A DNA stretch of 36,113 bases, taken from positions 1 to 36,113 of the forward strand of contig CAMHPC010000011.1 in NCBI GenBank assembly GCA_946186945.1, written 5' to 3'. The translations under genes and the position numbers were made by a program. Below the pieces are notes generated by a model. The model saw only the letters and a program-made list of their open reading frames with translations, was not told the origin of the DNA and did no database searches. Every line of letters begins with the position of its first letter. The stretch's first letter is position 1. Below are positions 15,001-23,447 of this stretch, in pieces. This stretch comes from an uncultured Prevotella sp. (lineage in GTDB: Bacteria > Bacteroidota > Bacteroidia > Bacteroidales > Bacteroidaceae).

Positions 15001-15186
15001 ATGGCACACAACTGCGAAAACTGCAAATTCAGGGCTCACTACGACAAAAAGCCCAATTCCGTGTTAGGTAAAATATGGCGATGGCACATCAATTTCTGCC
15101 CTGGGTGGAAAGGCTACTTCACCAGCCAGAGCGATGAGAAGAAGGCTGAACTGAGAACTAAATACAATTTTCATAAGTATGAATAG
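15001..15186 (+). CDS. Small Cys-containing protein, unknown function
   Basis: A 61-residue soluble, basic protein beginning MAHNCENCKFRAHYD, with a C-x-x-C pair (C5, C8), a conserved-looking LGKIWRWHINFCPGWKGYF core and a third Cys. As far as I recall, short proteins of this type recur in Bacteroidales, but I know no function. The C-x-x-C and later Cys/His could bind zinc. Its last 8 nt overlap the start of the thioredoxin-fold gene, so the two are translationally coupled. Confidence 0.8.
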   Translation: MAHNCENCKFRAHYDKKPNSVLGKIWRWHINFCPGWKGYFTSQSDEKKAELRTKYNFHKYE

Positions 15187-15700
15187 CCGATTCTTTTTTC
15201 TCTCTGTGGTATTATTCCTATCCACATGTCTATGCGCCCAAACTCAACTGAAGAAGGTGTATGACGAACAGATAGACCCTCTTCAACAGATTGACTCTGC
15301 AGTGAAAAAGGCTAAGACTGAGGGCAAATTCGTAATCTGTCAGGTAGGGGGCAACTGGTGCCCATGGTGCCTGAGGTTTGCCGACTTCGTGGAAAAGGAT
15401 TCTGTTATCAGCCAGTGCATATCAGACAATTTCGTCTACATACACGTCAACTACAGACCAAAAAAGAAAAATGGTGGCACGACGCCGACGAGCAACAACG
15501 AGCCTAACTCTGGTGCTATGCTCATGCAGCGACTCAACCACCCCGACCGCTTCGGCTTTCCTGTCTTCGTAGTGCTCGACGGAGAGGGAAATGTCATGCA
15601 TACGCAGGACTCCAGCTTCCTGGAAGAGGGCGAAGGGTACAGTCAAGAGAAAGTGCTACGCTTCTTCAATAACTGGACTCCAAAGGCTGTGATGCGCTAA
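15179..15700 (+). CDS. Exported thioredoxin-fold protein (WCPWC active site)
   Basis: A 173-residue protein. The signal peptide (about 1-20, ending LCAQ) sends it to the periplasm. NWCPWCLRF (about residues 59-67) is the redox-active C-x-x-C of the thioredoxin_7/DUF255-like group, preceded by AVKKAKTEGKFVICQVGG. FGFPVFVVLDGEG (about 122-134) contains the cis-Pro segment. A Lys/Asn-rich insertion (about 94-112) lies between. The likely role is thiol-disulfide exchange on exported proteins. It lies next to, but convergent with, the cytochrome c assembly gene, which also needs reduced thiols; that link is only suggestive. Its 3' end is 7 nt from the opposite gene. Confidence 0.85.
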   Translation: MNSRFFFLSVVLFLSTCLCAQTQLKKVYDEQIDPLQQIDSAVKKAKTEGKFVICQVGGNWCPWCLRFADFVEKDSVISQCISDNFVYIHVNYRPKKKNGGTTPTSNNEPNSGAMLMQRLNHPDRFGFPVFVVLDGEGNVMHTQDSSFLEEGEGYSQEKVLRFFNNWTPKAVMR

Positions 15701-15707
15701 CCGGTAC

Positions 15708-17897
15708 TCAGGCATAACTGTGCATGCCGCCCAATAGGTAGTTAACACCGAAATAGGTGATGAGTACGGCGAGGAAGGAACATATCATGTAGGCATGGTA
15801 GAAGCGCGGATGGCGCATGCGTGATATCGATGCCCTATGCAGAGGTACGGCATAGACCATAAGGGTAATCAACGCCCACGACTCCTTCGGATCCCATGAC
15901 CAGTAGGTGCCCCAGGATACGTTGGCCCATACAGCACCCAAAAATATGCCTATGGCAAGCAGGAATACTGCAGGGTAAAGCAACAACTGCGAAAGGGCGG
16001 TCACACGCTCCAACTCGGCCTCACGCTTTTTCCTGAGAAGGTAAAACGACTGTATGCCCAATACTGTCTGAAGGGCAAACAATGCGTAGGCGCACATCAC
16101 GGTCATTACGTGAACCGAAAGCAGTGGCGACTGTAATACGGGCATCAATGGGGTTATCTGGGTGCTGCTGCCGGCAAGCATGGCTACCAACAGGCAGAAC
16201 GATGCTATCAGAGGACCAAAACCGAGGATGATGGAGAACCTGCGGTGTAATGCCAAGGTCAACAGTAGTATCACCCACGACATGAACAACATGGTCTCGT
16301 GACCGTTGCTCACTGGTATATGACCACTCAACCACCAGCGCATCAACAGTATTATGGTGACGTATGCGCTCAATAGTATCACAAATATATGGCTCGCTAT
16401 TCTCAGGCACTTCTTCGTAGATTTGTGGGTCTGCAGCACTATGCACAACAATAGACTGATGGTGAGCGACAGAAATACGGGCCATTTCTTGCTTCGGACG
16501 GTATTGTATGCCAACTCTATACTCGTCTTGCTCTCGCTCGGCAATACATCACCTATCATGCTCCGCTGGAAAAACTTTATCTTGGAGATTATCTCTAAGG
16601 CACGCTCTCGCTGACCTGTCACAATGCTCTCGGTGAGGAAGTCCATGGATTGCTTTATGAAGAACTGCTCTTTCACTGGTATCTCGCGCGGCAAGGTCTG
16701 ACCACCAGGCGAATACCAATTCACTGTGCCTCTGATAGTGTAGGGAAACATCCTGAGAAACTGACCACGATAGAACATCTCTACTATGTGGTATTTCTCG
16801 TCTGCGTCTATCAGCGATTTCTTGTCTGTCGTCTCATCACCGCGACGCGCTGCATCTACAGCACCTTGCAACTTGTACTCGTGATACTCGTTGAGAAAAT
16901 CGGCAAATGAAGCCCAGGAACCTTCTATGCCCAACAACTTCTGCACCGACTTACCCTTCACGCGTATCAACTTCTGGTGTTCCCACGGGGAGTAATAGAT
17001 CATCCAACTGGTGAAAATCTCATCTGCCGTGTAACCCTGCCACGATGCACTGCCCGTCAACTTGGTAACGAAATCGGTGGCTACGGTGTTGAGAGGACAG
17101 ATGCGGTTGTTGTACAGCACATTGATGCTGCCAATGCGATGGGCTATATCCTGGTCTACTGATTGCAAATTCTCGTCTGCTCTTGCCGACTGCGTGCACA
17201 GCAATAGGGGCAGCAGGAGGGCAAGGGGCTTCATCGCCTTATGGTAAAGGGCACGCATGCCGGTCTTGCGGGAGAGGAGGGTGGCTATGATGCCTAACAG
17301 CAGTGACAGATAACCGAAATAGGTTATGCCTATGCCCCAGGGGTCGTAACTCACACCAAGGGATACACCCTTGCCGTCGGAATCGTAACTCGACTGGAAA
17401 AAGCGATAACCGTCTAAATGACCCACATTGTTCATCGATACTATAATGTCTTCGCCACGGTCATGGCTTATGATGCTCTGATAGTCAAGTGGCGCATCGG
17501 TGCCAGGATAGTTGATTATGTTAAACTCTTTCAGAGTAAGGGGGGACGGCAGTGGTTCTTCTTGACCATCATCTTCTGTGTAGGTGGATTGACTCTCGCC
17601 AATACGCAGGTTCACTGTGCCGCTCTTGGAAAAGAGATGAGTGGTCAGGGCACCTGCCAGGATTACTACAAACGATAGGTGCAATAGCAGCACAGCCAAT
17701 CGTCTGTACAACTGCTGCTTTACTATATAGGCAAGCGACGATACTGTGAGCACTGCCCATAGGGCACTAAACCACCAAGCACTATATATGTGTTCGCTCA
17801 CATAACTGGTGCTCTGGTATTTCTCTATCACCGTAGCAAACCCTATACACACTATCACCAGTGTGTATAGGGCAAAAATTAGTTTTTTGTTCACCAA
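15708..17897 (-). CDS. ccsBA: Fused ResB-CcsA system II cytochrome c assembly protein
   Basis: A 729-residue multispanning protein that moves haem to the periplasm and attaches it to apocytochrome c. The N-terminal part (about 1-220) is ResB/CcsB-like with several membrane helices. A periplasmic section follows (about 240-470). The C-terminal part is CcsA-like, with NGHETMLF and the haem-handling WWD-type motif WGTYWSWDPKESW (about 662-674). No ATG is available near the start: the frame opens with TTG at 17897 followed by GTG at 17894. It starts 5 nt after the stop of the di-haem lipoprotein gene, and it can mature that protein's CXXCH haems, explaining its place as last gene of the operon. 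Confidence 0.92.
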   Translation of the reverse strand: MVNKKLIFALYTLVIVCIGFATVIEKYQSTSYVSEHIYSAWWFSALWAVLTVSSLAYIVKQQLYRRLAVLLLHLSFVVILAGALTTHLFSKSGTVNLRIGESQSTYTEDDGQEEPLPSPLTLKEFNIINYPGTDAPLDYQSIISHDRGEDIIVSMNNVGHLDGYRFFQSSYDSDGKGVSLGVSYDPWGIGITYFGYLSLLLGIIATLLSRKTGMRALYHKAMKPLALLLPLLLCTQSARADENLQSVDQDIAHRIGSINVLYNNRICPLNTVATDFVTKLTGSASWQGYTADEIFTSWMIYYSPWEHQKLIRVKGKSVQKLLGIEGSWASFADFLNEYHEYKLQGAVDAARRGDETTDKKSLIDADEKYHIVEMFYRGQFLRMFPYTIRGTVNWYSPGGQTLPREIPVKEQFFIKQSMDFLTESIVTGQRERALEIISKIKFFQRSMIGDVLPSESKTSIELAYNTVRSKKWPVFLSLTISLLLCIVLQTHKSTKKCLRIASHIFVILLSAYVTIILLMRWWLSGHIPVSNGHETMLFMSWVILLLTLALHRRFSIILGFGPLIASFCLLVAMLAGSSTQITPLMPVLQSPLLSVHVMTVMCAYALFALQTVLGIQSFYLLRKKREAELERVTALSQLLLYPAVFLLAIGIFLGAVWANVSWGTYWSWDPKESWALITLMVYAVPLHRASISRMRHPRFYHAYMICSFLAVLITYFGVNYLLGGMHSYA

Positions 17898-17902
17898 TAA
17901 TG

Positions 17903-19606
17903 TTAAATAGATTCAATAAAATAGATTATCTGGTTGCGCTCCTTCTTACTCAGGTCGCGGAATTTCAAAACTGAGTTGTATGCATCGCTCGTGCCGCCCT
18001 CATTTCTGCAACCATGCCACATGATGGCTTCCAGCACATTGCGTGCTCTGCAGTCGTGAAGACGTTCTACACCGCTGCCTGTCTTGGCTGCCAGTCCACG
18101 ACCCCACAACGGGGTGGTGCGACACCAACCAGTACGTATGTCGTTCTTCATCCACAGACGGTGCTGCACAAAGTCGGTGTAGGGCCATATCTTCTGGTTG
18201 GGATAGCGTGGCATGTCGCTGTCGGACGTGAAGAAATTGTTTGGGTCCTGTATGTTGTCCTCGCCTGTCTGCCACGACGGACGGTGACAGGCGGCACAAC
18301 CTATCTGGGTGAACAGACGCTTTCCTTCCTTGAAGTCTTCGGTGGTGGTGTTGCGGGCGGCAGGCACTGCCAGACCGCGATGCCATATCATCAGATTCTT
18401 GTATTGACTGTCGCTCATCTCTGCATCCAGTGTCTTGCTGGTCAGATAGGTGTATATGTCTTTCTCCAAATCGCCGGTGTGCCATTCGGGGTGTGCGTTG
18501 GTGGGGTCTATGCGGTTGATATATTCGGTAAATCCTGCTTGCACCTCAGGGTCTTTAGACGACTGGGTGGCATAGTATGTGCCTGCCAGGTCCAGATAGT
18601 GGTAACGGCGGTCGCTGCGGTTCACATTGGTGATGTTCCAAATGGCATTGGCTCCGGCGGCATCAAGTATCGGACCGCGGGACAGTGCGTATGTATAGCG
18701 GCGTACGTACTTTGTGCCATCACCCTGAAGCGAGTTGGTGTAGTAACTCTTCCAAGTGTTGCTCGCCTGATCCCACATGGCGGGGTTCAGTGCATCGGTC
18801 TTGCCTATGCTGTTGAAATAGTTGCTCTCGGCTTCCCACTGAGCGGTGATGTCGGCATCGCTGATGGCATCGGTCAGACCGGTGCCATATATGCCGATGG
18901 TCGACTCAAGCAGTACACCTATCTCATTGTTGTACTGCGACTCGTTCAGTGTTACGTCACTGCCACCGCGCGATACTACTACAGGTGCGTAATAGGCACT
19001 GAAGGGGATGGTCACCTCGGGATAGATGAGTGAGTATTTCTCACCGTCTGGGAATTGGTTGCCCCATTCGTCGGTGTAGTTGTTCCACGCTATCTTTATC
19101 TGATTCTCGTCTATGGGGGCCTTGAATGGCTTCACTGCTCCTGTCTGGGGCATACCGGCTACTGAACGGATATAGGCATTGGTGGTCTTGTCGTATACTA
19201 CCAGGAGATAACCGTTGCGGTGATTGTCGGCCTTGTACTCAGTCTGACGGGCTCCGTGACCGTAGCCAGGATGACAGTACAGGCAACCACGGCGCACGTA
19301 TACAGGACCCAAACCGTGAAAGGCTCCCTCTGTATTGGTGTTGTAGTCTTTCTCAAACAGATATTCACCCTCGTTGAATGCCATCATCATACCGGCGTTC
19401 TCCACGGCTTTCGATGGCTGCTCAAATGCACTGGAGGAGTTGTCGGATGTGGTGCCCAACAGTCCACCGGCATAATAGTCTTCGGGATAGTCGGTCACGG
19501 TGGGGTCGCCAATATCCCAGTTGGTGGCTTCTACGGTCTCGTCAGAACAGGAGACAAGGGTGAAGGCTCCTGACAGCGCTATACCGATAATTAGGGTTTT
19601 GTTCAT
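17903..19606 (-). CDS. Di-haem DUF1111 (DHOR) lipoprotein
   Basis: A 567-residue lipoprotein (lipobox LVSC, Cys about 20). It is related to di-haem cytochrome c peroxidases and annotated elsewhere as di-haem oxidoredictase/thiol oxidoreductase-like. Two c-type haem motifs are visible: GCLYCH (about 107-112) and GCAACH (about 430s). C-terminal family motifs appear as TTPLWGRGL and LHDCRARNVLEAIMWHG. Extra Cys occur in these motifs (GWCRTTPLWG, LHDC, WHGC), where from memory the family usually has Phe or Gly. It lies between imelysin and the cytochrome assembly gene; DUF1111-imelysin pairs are associated with iron uptake in many bacteria. Probably a periplasmic redox partner, for example changing the iron oxidation state. 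Redox activity is inferred. Confidence 0.88.
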   Translation of the reverse strand: MNKTLIIGIALSGAFTLVSCSDETVEATNWDIGDPTVTDYPEDYYAGGLLGTTSDNSSSAFEQPSKAVENAGMMMAFNEGEYLFEKDYNTNTEGAFHGLGPVYVRRGCLYCHPGYGHGARQTEYKADNHRNGYLLVVYDKTTNAYIRSVAGMPQTGAVKPFKAPIDENQIKIAWNNYTDEWGNQFPDGEKYSLIYPEVTIPFSAYYAPVVVSRGGSDVTLNESQYNNEIGVLLESTIGIYGTGLTDAISDADITAQWEAESNYFNSIGKTDALNPAMWDQASNTWKSYYTNSLQGDGTKYVRRYTYALSRGPILDAAGANAIWNITNVNRSDRRYHYLDLAGTYYATQSSKDPEVQAGFTEYINRIDPTNAHPEWHTGDLEKDIYTYLTSKTLDAEMSDSQYKNLMIWHRGLAVPAARNTTTEDFKEGKRLFTQIGCAACHRPSWQTGEDNIQDPNNFFTSDSDMPRYPNQKIWPYTDFVQHRLWMKNDIRTGWCRTTPLWGRGLAAKTGSGVERLHDCRARNVLEAIMWHGCRNEGGTSDAYNSVLKFRDLSKKERNQIIYFIESI

Positions 19607-19612
19607 GGTATC

Positions 19613-20809
19613 TTATTTCTTGATTTTAACTATTGACTGGTACAGTTTCTGGGCATTGTTGGCAAGGGTACGATAGGTGGCGAGCACCACGTTGTCTACA
19701 TAGTTCTCGTTGATTGTCTTGCACTGTGCCTCTACGGTGCTGTTGCCTGCATAGCCCTTCAGGGTCTCTGACAGGTCGCTGAGGGCATCGTCCAATTCAC
19801 CAAGAGCATCTATGGCTTCTCCGCAGGAAGCGTCTGTATAGTAAAGGGCAAACGGGGCTTTCATCTGGTGTATCTTCGCTAAGGCTGCGTCCAACTTCTC
19901 TACTACGCTGTTGGCACGAGATGACAGGGTGGCATTGCCTGAATTCTTGCAGAAGTAGATGAGTGACTTGTCGTTGGGGGTGCTGGCTCCCATACCGCCG
20001 TAGAGGGCGTTCTTGCATGAGATGATGTTGTCATAGAAGTCGGTGATGGAGTTGTAGGCATAGGGCGACTCTATGTATGTGGGGTCTTCGCCAGTGTAGG
20101 GCAGACCTATCTTCGAGTCGCCTACCTCACCCACGATATCCTGACAGCCGGAGATAATCTCAAGTGTGGCGTCGAGGGCGGTAGTCCATTCTCCTGTGCC
20201 GGGGTTCTTGAATGCCTTGCCGAAGTTTTGGAATGATCCTAAACTGCCTACTGCATCGCCATCGTCATTGATGGAACTGTGTGTGGCTACATAGTCTAAG
20301 GCTATCTGATGACGTTCGGCATTGCTCTCCTTAGAGTCCCAGGCTGCCTCAAGGGTGGCTGTGGCGTTGTACAGGTCCTTTGCCACGGCGCAGATATAGT
20401 TGTACTCCAGGTTGGTTATCTGACTGACCTGACGGGGCTGACCGTTGCGGAACAGCACGTACTCCAGTCCGTGATAGCCAAGTATGCCGGAATTGGCGGT
20501 CTTGATGAAGTTGTCAAGGTCGGACATGGCATTGGCATCACGCAGCACATCGGCCAGATCGTTGGCGGCTACGGGCCAAGTGTCGGTATGGGGGTCGATG
20601 GAGTATACATTGGCGGCTCCAAAGAGGAAGGCTTCGCTGTTCTCCCAGTTGGCGCGGGCTACCTTCCAGTCAGCACATGCCTGATCCAGAGTCGACTGAT
20701 TGCCGTCTACTACTGTGTTGTCTACATCGTCATCATCGCCGCATGATACTAATCCTACGGAAAGGGTTACGGCCATCATGGCCATCATAAATAGTTTGTA
20801 ATGTTTCAT
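19613..20809 (-). CDS. Imelysin-family (peptidase M75-like) lipoprotein
   Basis: A 398-residue lipoprotein (lipobox LVSC, followed by an acidic DDDD stretch). The imelysin signature GYHGLEY (GxHxxE) sits near residue 111, preceded by WENSEAFLFGA near 55-65; both are hallmarks of imelysin/EfeO-M75 proteins, implicated in iron binding and uptake rather than proven proteolysis. Length is normal. It lies between the porin gene and the di-haem gene (6-nt gap to the latter), so the set is one operon. Likely to bind ferrous or ferric iron at the outer membrane or periplasm. Confidence 0.9.
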   Translation of the reverse strand: MKHYKLFMMAMMAVTLSVGLVSCGDDDDVDNTVVDGNQSTLDQACADWKVARANWENSEAFLFGAANVYSIDPHTDTWPVAANDLADVLRDANAMSDLDNFIKTANSGILGYHGLEYVLFRNGQPRQVSQITNLEYNYICAVAKDLYNATATLEAAWDSKESNAERHQIALDYVATHSSINDDGDAVGSLGSFQNFGKAFKNPGTGEWTTALDATLEIISGCQDIVGEVGDSKIGLPYTGEDPTYIESPYAYNSITDFYDNIISCKNALYGGMGASTPNDKSLIYFCKNSGNATLSSRANSVVEKLDAALAKIHQMKAPFALYYTDASCGEAIDALGELDDALSDLSETLKGYAGNSTVEAQCKTINENYVDNVVLATYRTLANNAQKLYQSIVKIKK

Positions 20810-20845
20810 TTCCTTTTTCTTATTTTTTTTGTTGGTCTTTATTCT

Positions 20846-22237
20846 TTATAGCAGTTTTCCACAGAAGGTCACTCCCAGACTCAGACTGGGCTCATTGTTG
20901 TAAGGCTGTTTGTATAGCGGACTGTCAGGAGTCAGCCCGTTGTTGTTCACCTTGTCGAAGAAACGGTATGAGTATTCGCCCTTGATGGTTATCTGACTCA
21001 CTGGCCTGTAGTTCAGACCGAAGGCAAAGCGGTACTTCTTCGTATATTTGTACATAGACTTGTATGTGCCCGAGGCCATGGCATCGTAATGCTCAAAACG
21101 ACCGAATGCATACAGTTCTTCATGCTTGTCGCGCAACTTCGGTATCTGAGAGAATATGTTGTAGCCTGCCTCTATGGCGTATGCCAATGCGTTGCTGCCT
21201 ATGTTGGTGTAGTGATGAGGGTTGCCGTCCTGGTATTTATGATGTGTCCAGTTGGCTTGGTTGTACATGGATATAGCATCGGCATCGCTGAAGTGTGCAT
21301 AGTCCACATTGCCGCGAACTATCCAGTTCCAACGCTTCAGCGTGAAATCCAAAGCTATAATCCCGAGGGCGCCTGTCACATCCTCGTACTGGCTGCCTGG
21401 CGTGCGCAGGGTGTTGCGGAAGGTGTAGCCGTAGTAACCACTCACACCGATACGCAGTCCCTTCACACTGTAGTTGTCTATACGCAACGCACCAGCGTAA
21501 TTGTTGGCCACCTTAAATTCGTATGGGCTGGTGGCACCATAATGGACGAAATTCTCAGCAGTGAAACTCTCGGAGTTTAAACCGGAGAGAAATTGTGCTT
21601 CATAGCGCCAGTCTTTTAACCGACCCCACACCGATAATCCTAACTGATGCCAGGTGTTGGGCATGATGGTGGCTTCACCCTCCGGACGATATACGGTGAA
21701 ATATTCATCGGGCTCGTGATAGGTGTTGGAGTAGCCCACTGGCACGACAATCTCACCCAACCTGAGGTTCAGCTTGCCCGACCAGAACTCTTTATTTATC
21801 CAAAACTGCTCTACGTTCACTTCGCCGCCTTTCTCTACCTCGGCCTCATATTCACCCGCTTCCTCGGCTTCTATTTCCACGGCTGTGCCGTTGCCGCCAT
21901 GCTCGAACTCTACCTCACTGCCAAAGGTCCAGCCTTTGCCAAAATCATAACCTAAATTTATGCTTACGTGTGGCAGGTCGAAACGGCCGTGACTCTTGTC
22001 GTCTTTGTACAGTTCAGGACGTTTGTAACGGTTGAAGCTCTGACTGTAGAAGTTCCTGCTCATTACTGCTTCGCCATAACCACCGATATGAAGGCGGGAA
22101 AGGGCATTGCCTTTCTTCTTTACCAATGCCTCTTTACGTGTGGCACCGGATACTGCGTCTACATCACTTTCCTCTGCATTCTGTGCAAATGCTGCCATGC
22201 TGGAAATAGCAAATAATATGGTGAATAAGGTTTTCAT
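20846..22237 (-). CDS. Outer-membrane porin, first gene of the iron operon
   Basis: A 463-residue outer-membrane protein. Signal peptide about 1-18 (ends AFAQ), then many aromatic-rich beta strands of the phosphate/polyphosphate-selective porin O/P-like type. Visible motifs include HIGGYGEAVMSRNF, NLRLGEIVVPVGYSN and GLNYRPVSQITIKGEYSYRF. One predicted loop (about residues 118-138) is very acidic (AVEIEAEEAGEYEAEVEKGG) and could attract cations. I chose the ATG at 22237: it gives a clean signal peptide and lies after the promoter at 22275-22305, while the frame extends upstream of that promoter. It probably lets the iron species reach the imelysin and di-haem lipoproteins. Confidence 0.85.
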   Translation of the reverse strand: MKTLFTILFAISSMAAFAQNAEESDVDAVSGATRKEALVKKKGNALSRLHIGGYGEAVMSRNFYSQSFNRYKRPELYKDDKSHGRFDLPHVSINLGYDFGKGWTFGSEVEFEHGGNGTAVEIEAEEAGEYEAEVEKGGEVNVEQFWINKEFWSGKLNLRLGEIVVPVGYSNTYHEPDEYFTVYRPEGEATIMPNTWHQLGLSVWGRLKDWRYEAQFLSGLNSESFTAENFVHYGATSPYEFKVANNYAGALRIDNYSVKGLRIGVSGYYGYTFRNTLRTPGSQYEDVTGALGIIALDFTLKRWNWIVRGNVDYAHFSDADAISMYNQANWTHHKYQDGNPHHYTNIGSNALAYAIEAGYNIFSQIPKLRDKHEELYAFGRFEHYDAMASGTYKSMYKYTKKYRFAFGLNYRPVSQITIKGEYSYRFFDKVNNNGLTPDSPLYKQPYNNEPSLSLGVTFCGKLL

Positions 22238-22274
22238 CTCTTCTGTCTTATTGATTCGTTCCTTTTTGCGTGTG

Positions 22275-22305
22275 CAAATGTACTGCATTCTATGATAGAC
22301 GACAA
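22275..22305 (-). promoter_or_regulatory. Promoter of the porin/imelysin operon
   Basis: On the minus strand TTG (22305..22303) is followed after 20 bp by TACATTTG (22282..22275), an exact -7 match. The ATG is 37 nt downstream. Confidence 0.7.
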
Positions 22306-22360
22306 TACGCAAAAGTAGGTATCCTTAACTATCTTTAACCTTGCTACATAATGCGATACT

Positions 22361-22377
22361 GTTATTATGATAATAAC
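22361..22377. promoter_or_regulatory. Palindrome 1, candidate operator
   Basis: GTTATTAT-G-ATAATAAC is a perfect 8-bp inverted repeat around one base. It lies between the divergent promoters of the iron operon and the di-iron LuxR regulator. The AT-rich ATAATAA content is reminiscent of, but does not match, a Fur box. Confidence 0.5.
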
Positions 22378-22398
22378 TTGTTGGTATCATTAGTGCTA

Positions 22399-22415
22399 TA
22401 TAAAACAGTTTTATA
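22399..22415. promoter_or_regulatory. Palindrome 2, candidate operator
   Basis: TATAAAAC-A-GTTTTATA is a perfect 8-bp inverted repeat around one base, nested inside a wider TTGGTAT...ATACCAA repeat (22381..22419). It ends 15 nt before the -33 of the regulator promoter. Its centre is 38 bp from that of palindrome 1. Confidence 0.5.
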
Positions 22416-22429
22416 CCAATAAATAATTA

Positions 22430-22461
22430 TTGCATTTTCTAAATAAAATAATGTACCTTTG
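22430..22461 (+). promoter_or_regulatory. Promoter of the di-iron LuxR-type regulator
   Basis: TTG (22430..22432) and TACCTTTG (22454..22461) are separated by 21 bp. The frame of the regulator is open across this promoter, so only the ATG at 22484 can be used from this transcript. Confidence 0.7.
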
Positions 22462-22483
22462 CAGTGTCGTTAAGTGTGATGAA

Positions 22484-23440
22484 ATGAAAAAGATAAAACT
22501 ATACGAGGCTGAAGACAAGATGATTGACCTGATAAGCGACAATTATATCATGTTGCAGGGGTTGGGCGCTTTCGGTATCCGACTTGGTTTCGGCGACAAA
22601 ATGGTGGCTCAGGTGTGCCAAGAACAAAATGTGGACTGCCATACCTTCCTCATAGTGGTCAACTTCATCATCAATGGGTATGCACCAAAGGAGGTAGACG
22701 AAAAACTCTCCGTTCCTACTCTCTTGGGATATCTAAGGGCGTCGCACAGGTTCTTCCTCGATTTCCAACTGCCAACGATACGCAAAAACCTTGAGACTTC
22801 GCTCAGTCCAGACGACCAACTCGCCACGCTTATCATGCGCATCTACGATGAATATTCACACGATATACAACTGCACATGAAGTATGAGGAAAAAACACTC
22901 TTTCCTTATGTAGAGGCTCTGCTCAGGGGCGAACAGGTGTCAAACTACAACGTGGATATCTTTGCAAAGCATCATGGCGACACTACGGGAAAGTTTCATG
23001 AGCTGAAAAATATTATCATCAAATACCTGCCACACAATGTGTTGGCAAACAACCGACTCGCATCCACACTGTACGATATATGCAATAATGAGGAGTGGCT
23101 CAGCAACCATAGTAATGTGGAGGAGGTGCTGTTTGTTCCTGCTATCAGAAACATGGAACGGAAACTCAAAAACGATGATGTGTCTGCTCACATTACAAGC
23201 ATGATAGGCAGGGCGGATAGTCAAGAGGCTATCTCAGAACGCGAGAAGGAGATAATCATATGTCTGGTGCAGGGTATGTCAAACAAGGAGATAGCCAACC
23301 ATCTCTTCATCTCGGTCAATACGGTCATCACTCACAGAAGAAACATTGCACGCAAACTGCAGATAAGGTCGCTTGCCGGACTGACTATCTATGCCATAGC
23401 AAACAACCTTATCGACAGGAAGGTGTTCCAGTCCTTGTAG
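22484..23440 (+). CDS. YtfE/ScdA-like hemerythrin domain fused to a LuxR-type HTH
   Basis: A 318-residue transcription regulator. Residues about 1-65 resemble the ScdA N-terminal domain but read LGFGDK where that domain has its Cys pair. Residues about 80-230 are hemerythrin-like. H88, H131, E135, H164, H209 and E213 have nearly the spacing of the six di-iron ligands of E. coli YtfE as I recall them (H84, H129, E133, H160, H204, E208). Residues about 251-315 form a LuxR/GerE helix-turn-helix (SEREKEIIICLVQG, SNKEIANHLFISVNTVITHRRNI). The start at 22484 follows the promoter. It probably senses O2, NO or iron state through the di-iron site and may control the divergent iron operon. The ligand set is seen; sensing and target are inferred. 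Convergent with the next gene, with 7 nt between. Confidence 0.87.
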   Translation: MKKIKLYEAEDKMIDLISDNYIMLQGLGAFGIRLGFGDKMVAQVCQEQNVDCHTFLIVVNFIINGYAPKEVDEKLSVPTLLGYLRASHRFFLDFQLPTIRKNLETSLSPDDQLATLIMRIYDEYSHDIQLHMKYEEKTLFPYVEALLRGEQVSNYNVDIFAKHHGDTTGKFHELKNIIIKYLPHNVLANNRLASTLYDICNNEEWLSNHSNVEEVLFVPAIRNMERKLKNDDVSAHITSMIGRADSQEAISEREKEIIICLVQGMSNKEIANHLFISVNTVITHRRNIARKLQIRSLAGLTIYAIANNLIDRKVFQSL

Positions 23441-23447
23441 ACGAAAA

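Noticed and set aside
18014..19033. Long open frame (339 codons) on the plus strand opposite the di-haem lipoprotein gene
   Set aside because: The opposite strand encodes a protein with clear haem motifs and lipobox; the plus-strand translation has no recognisable domain and results from codon bias.
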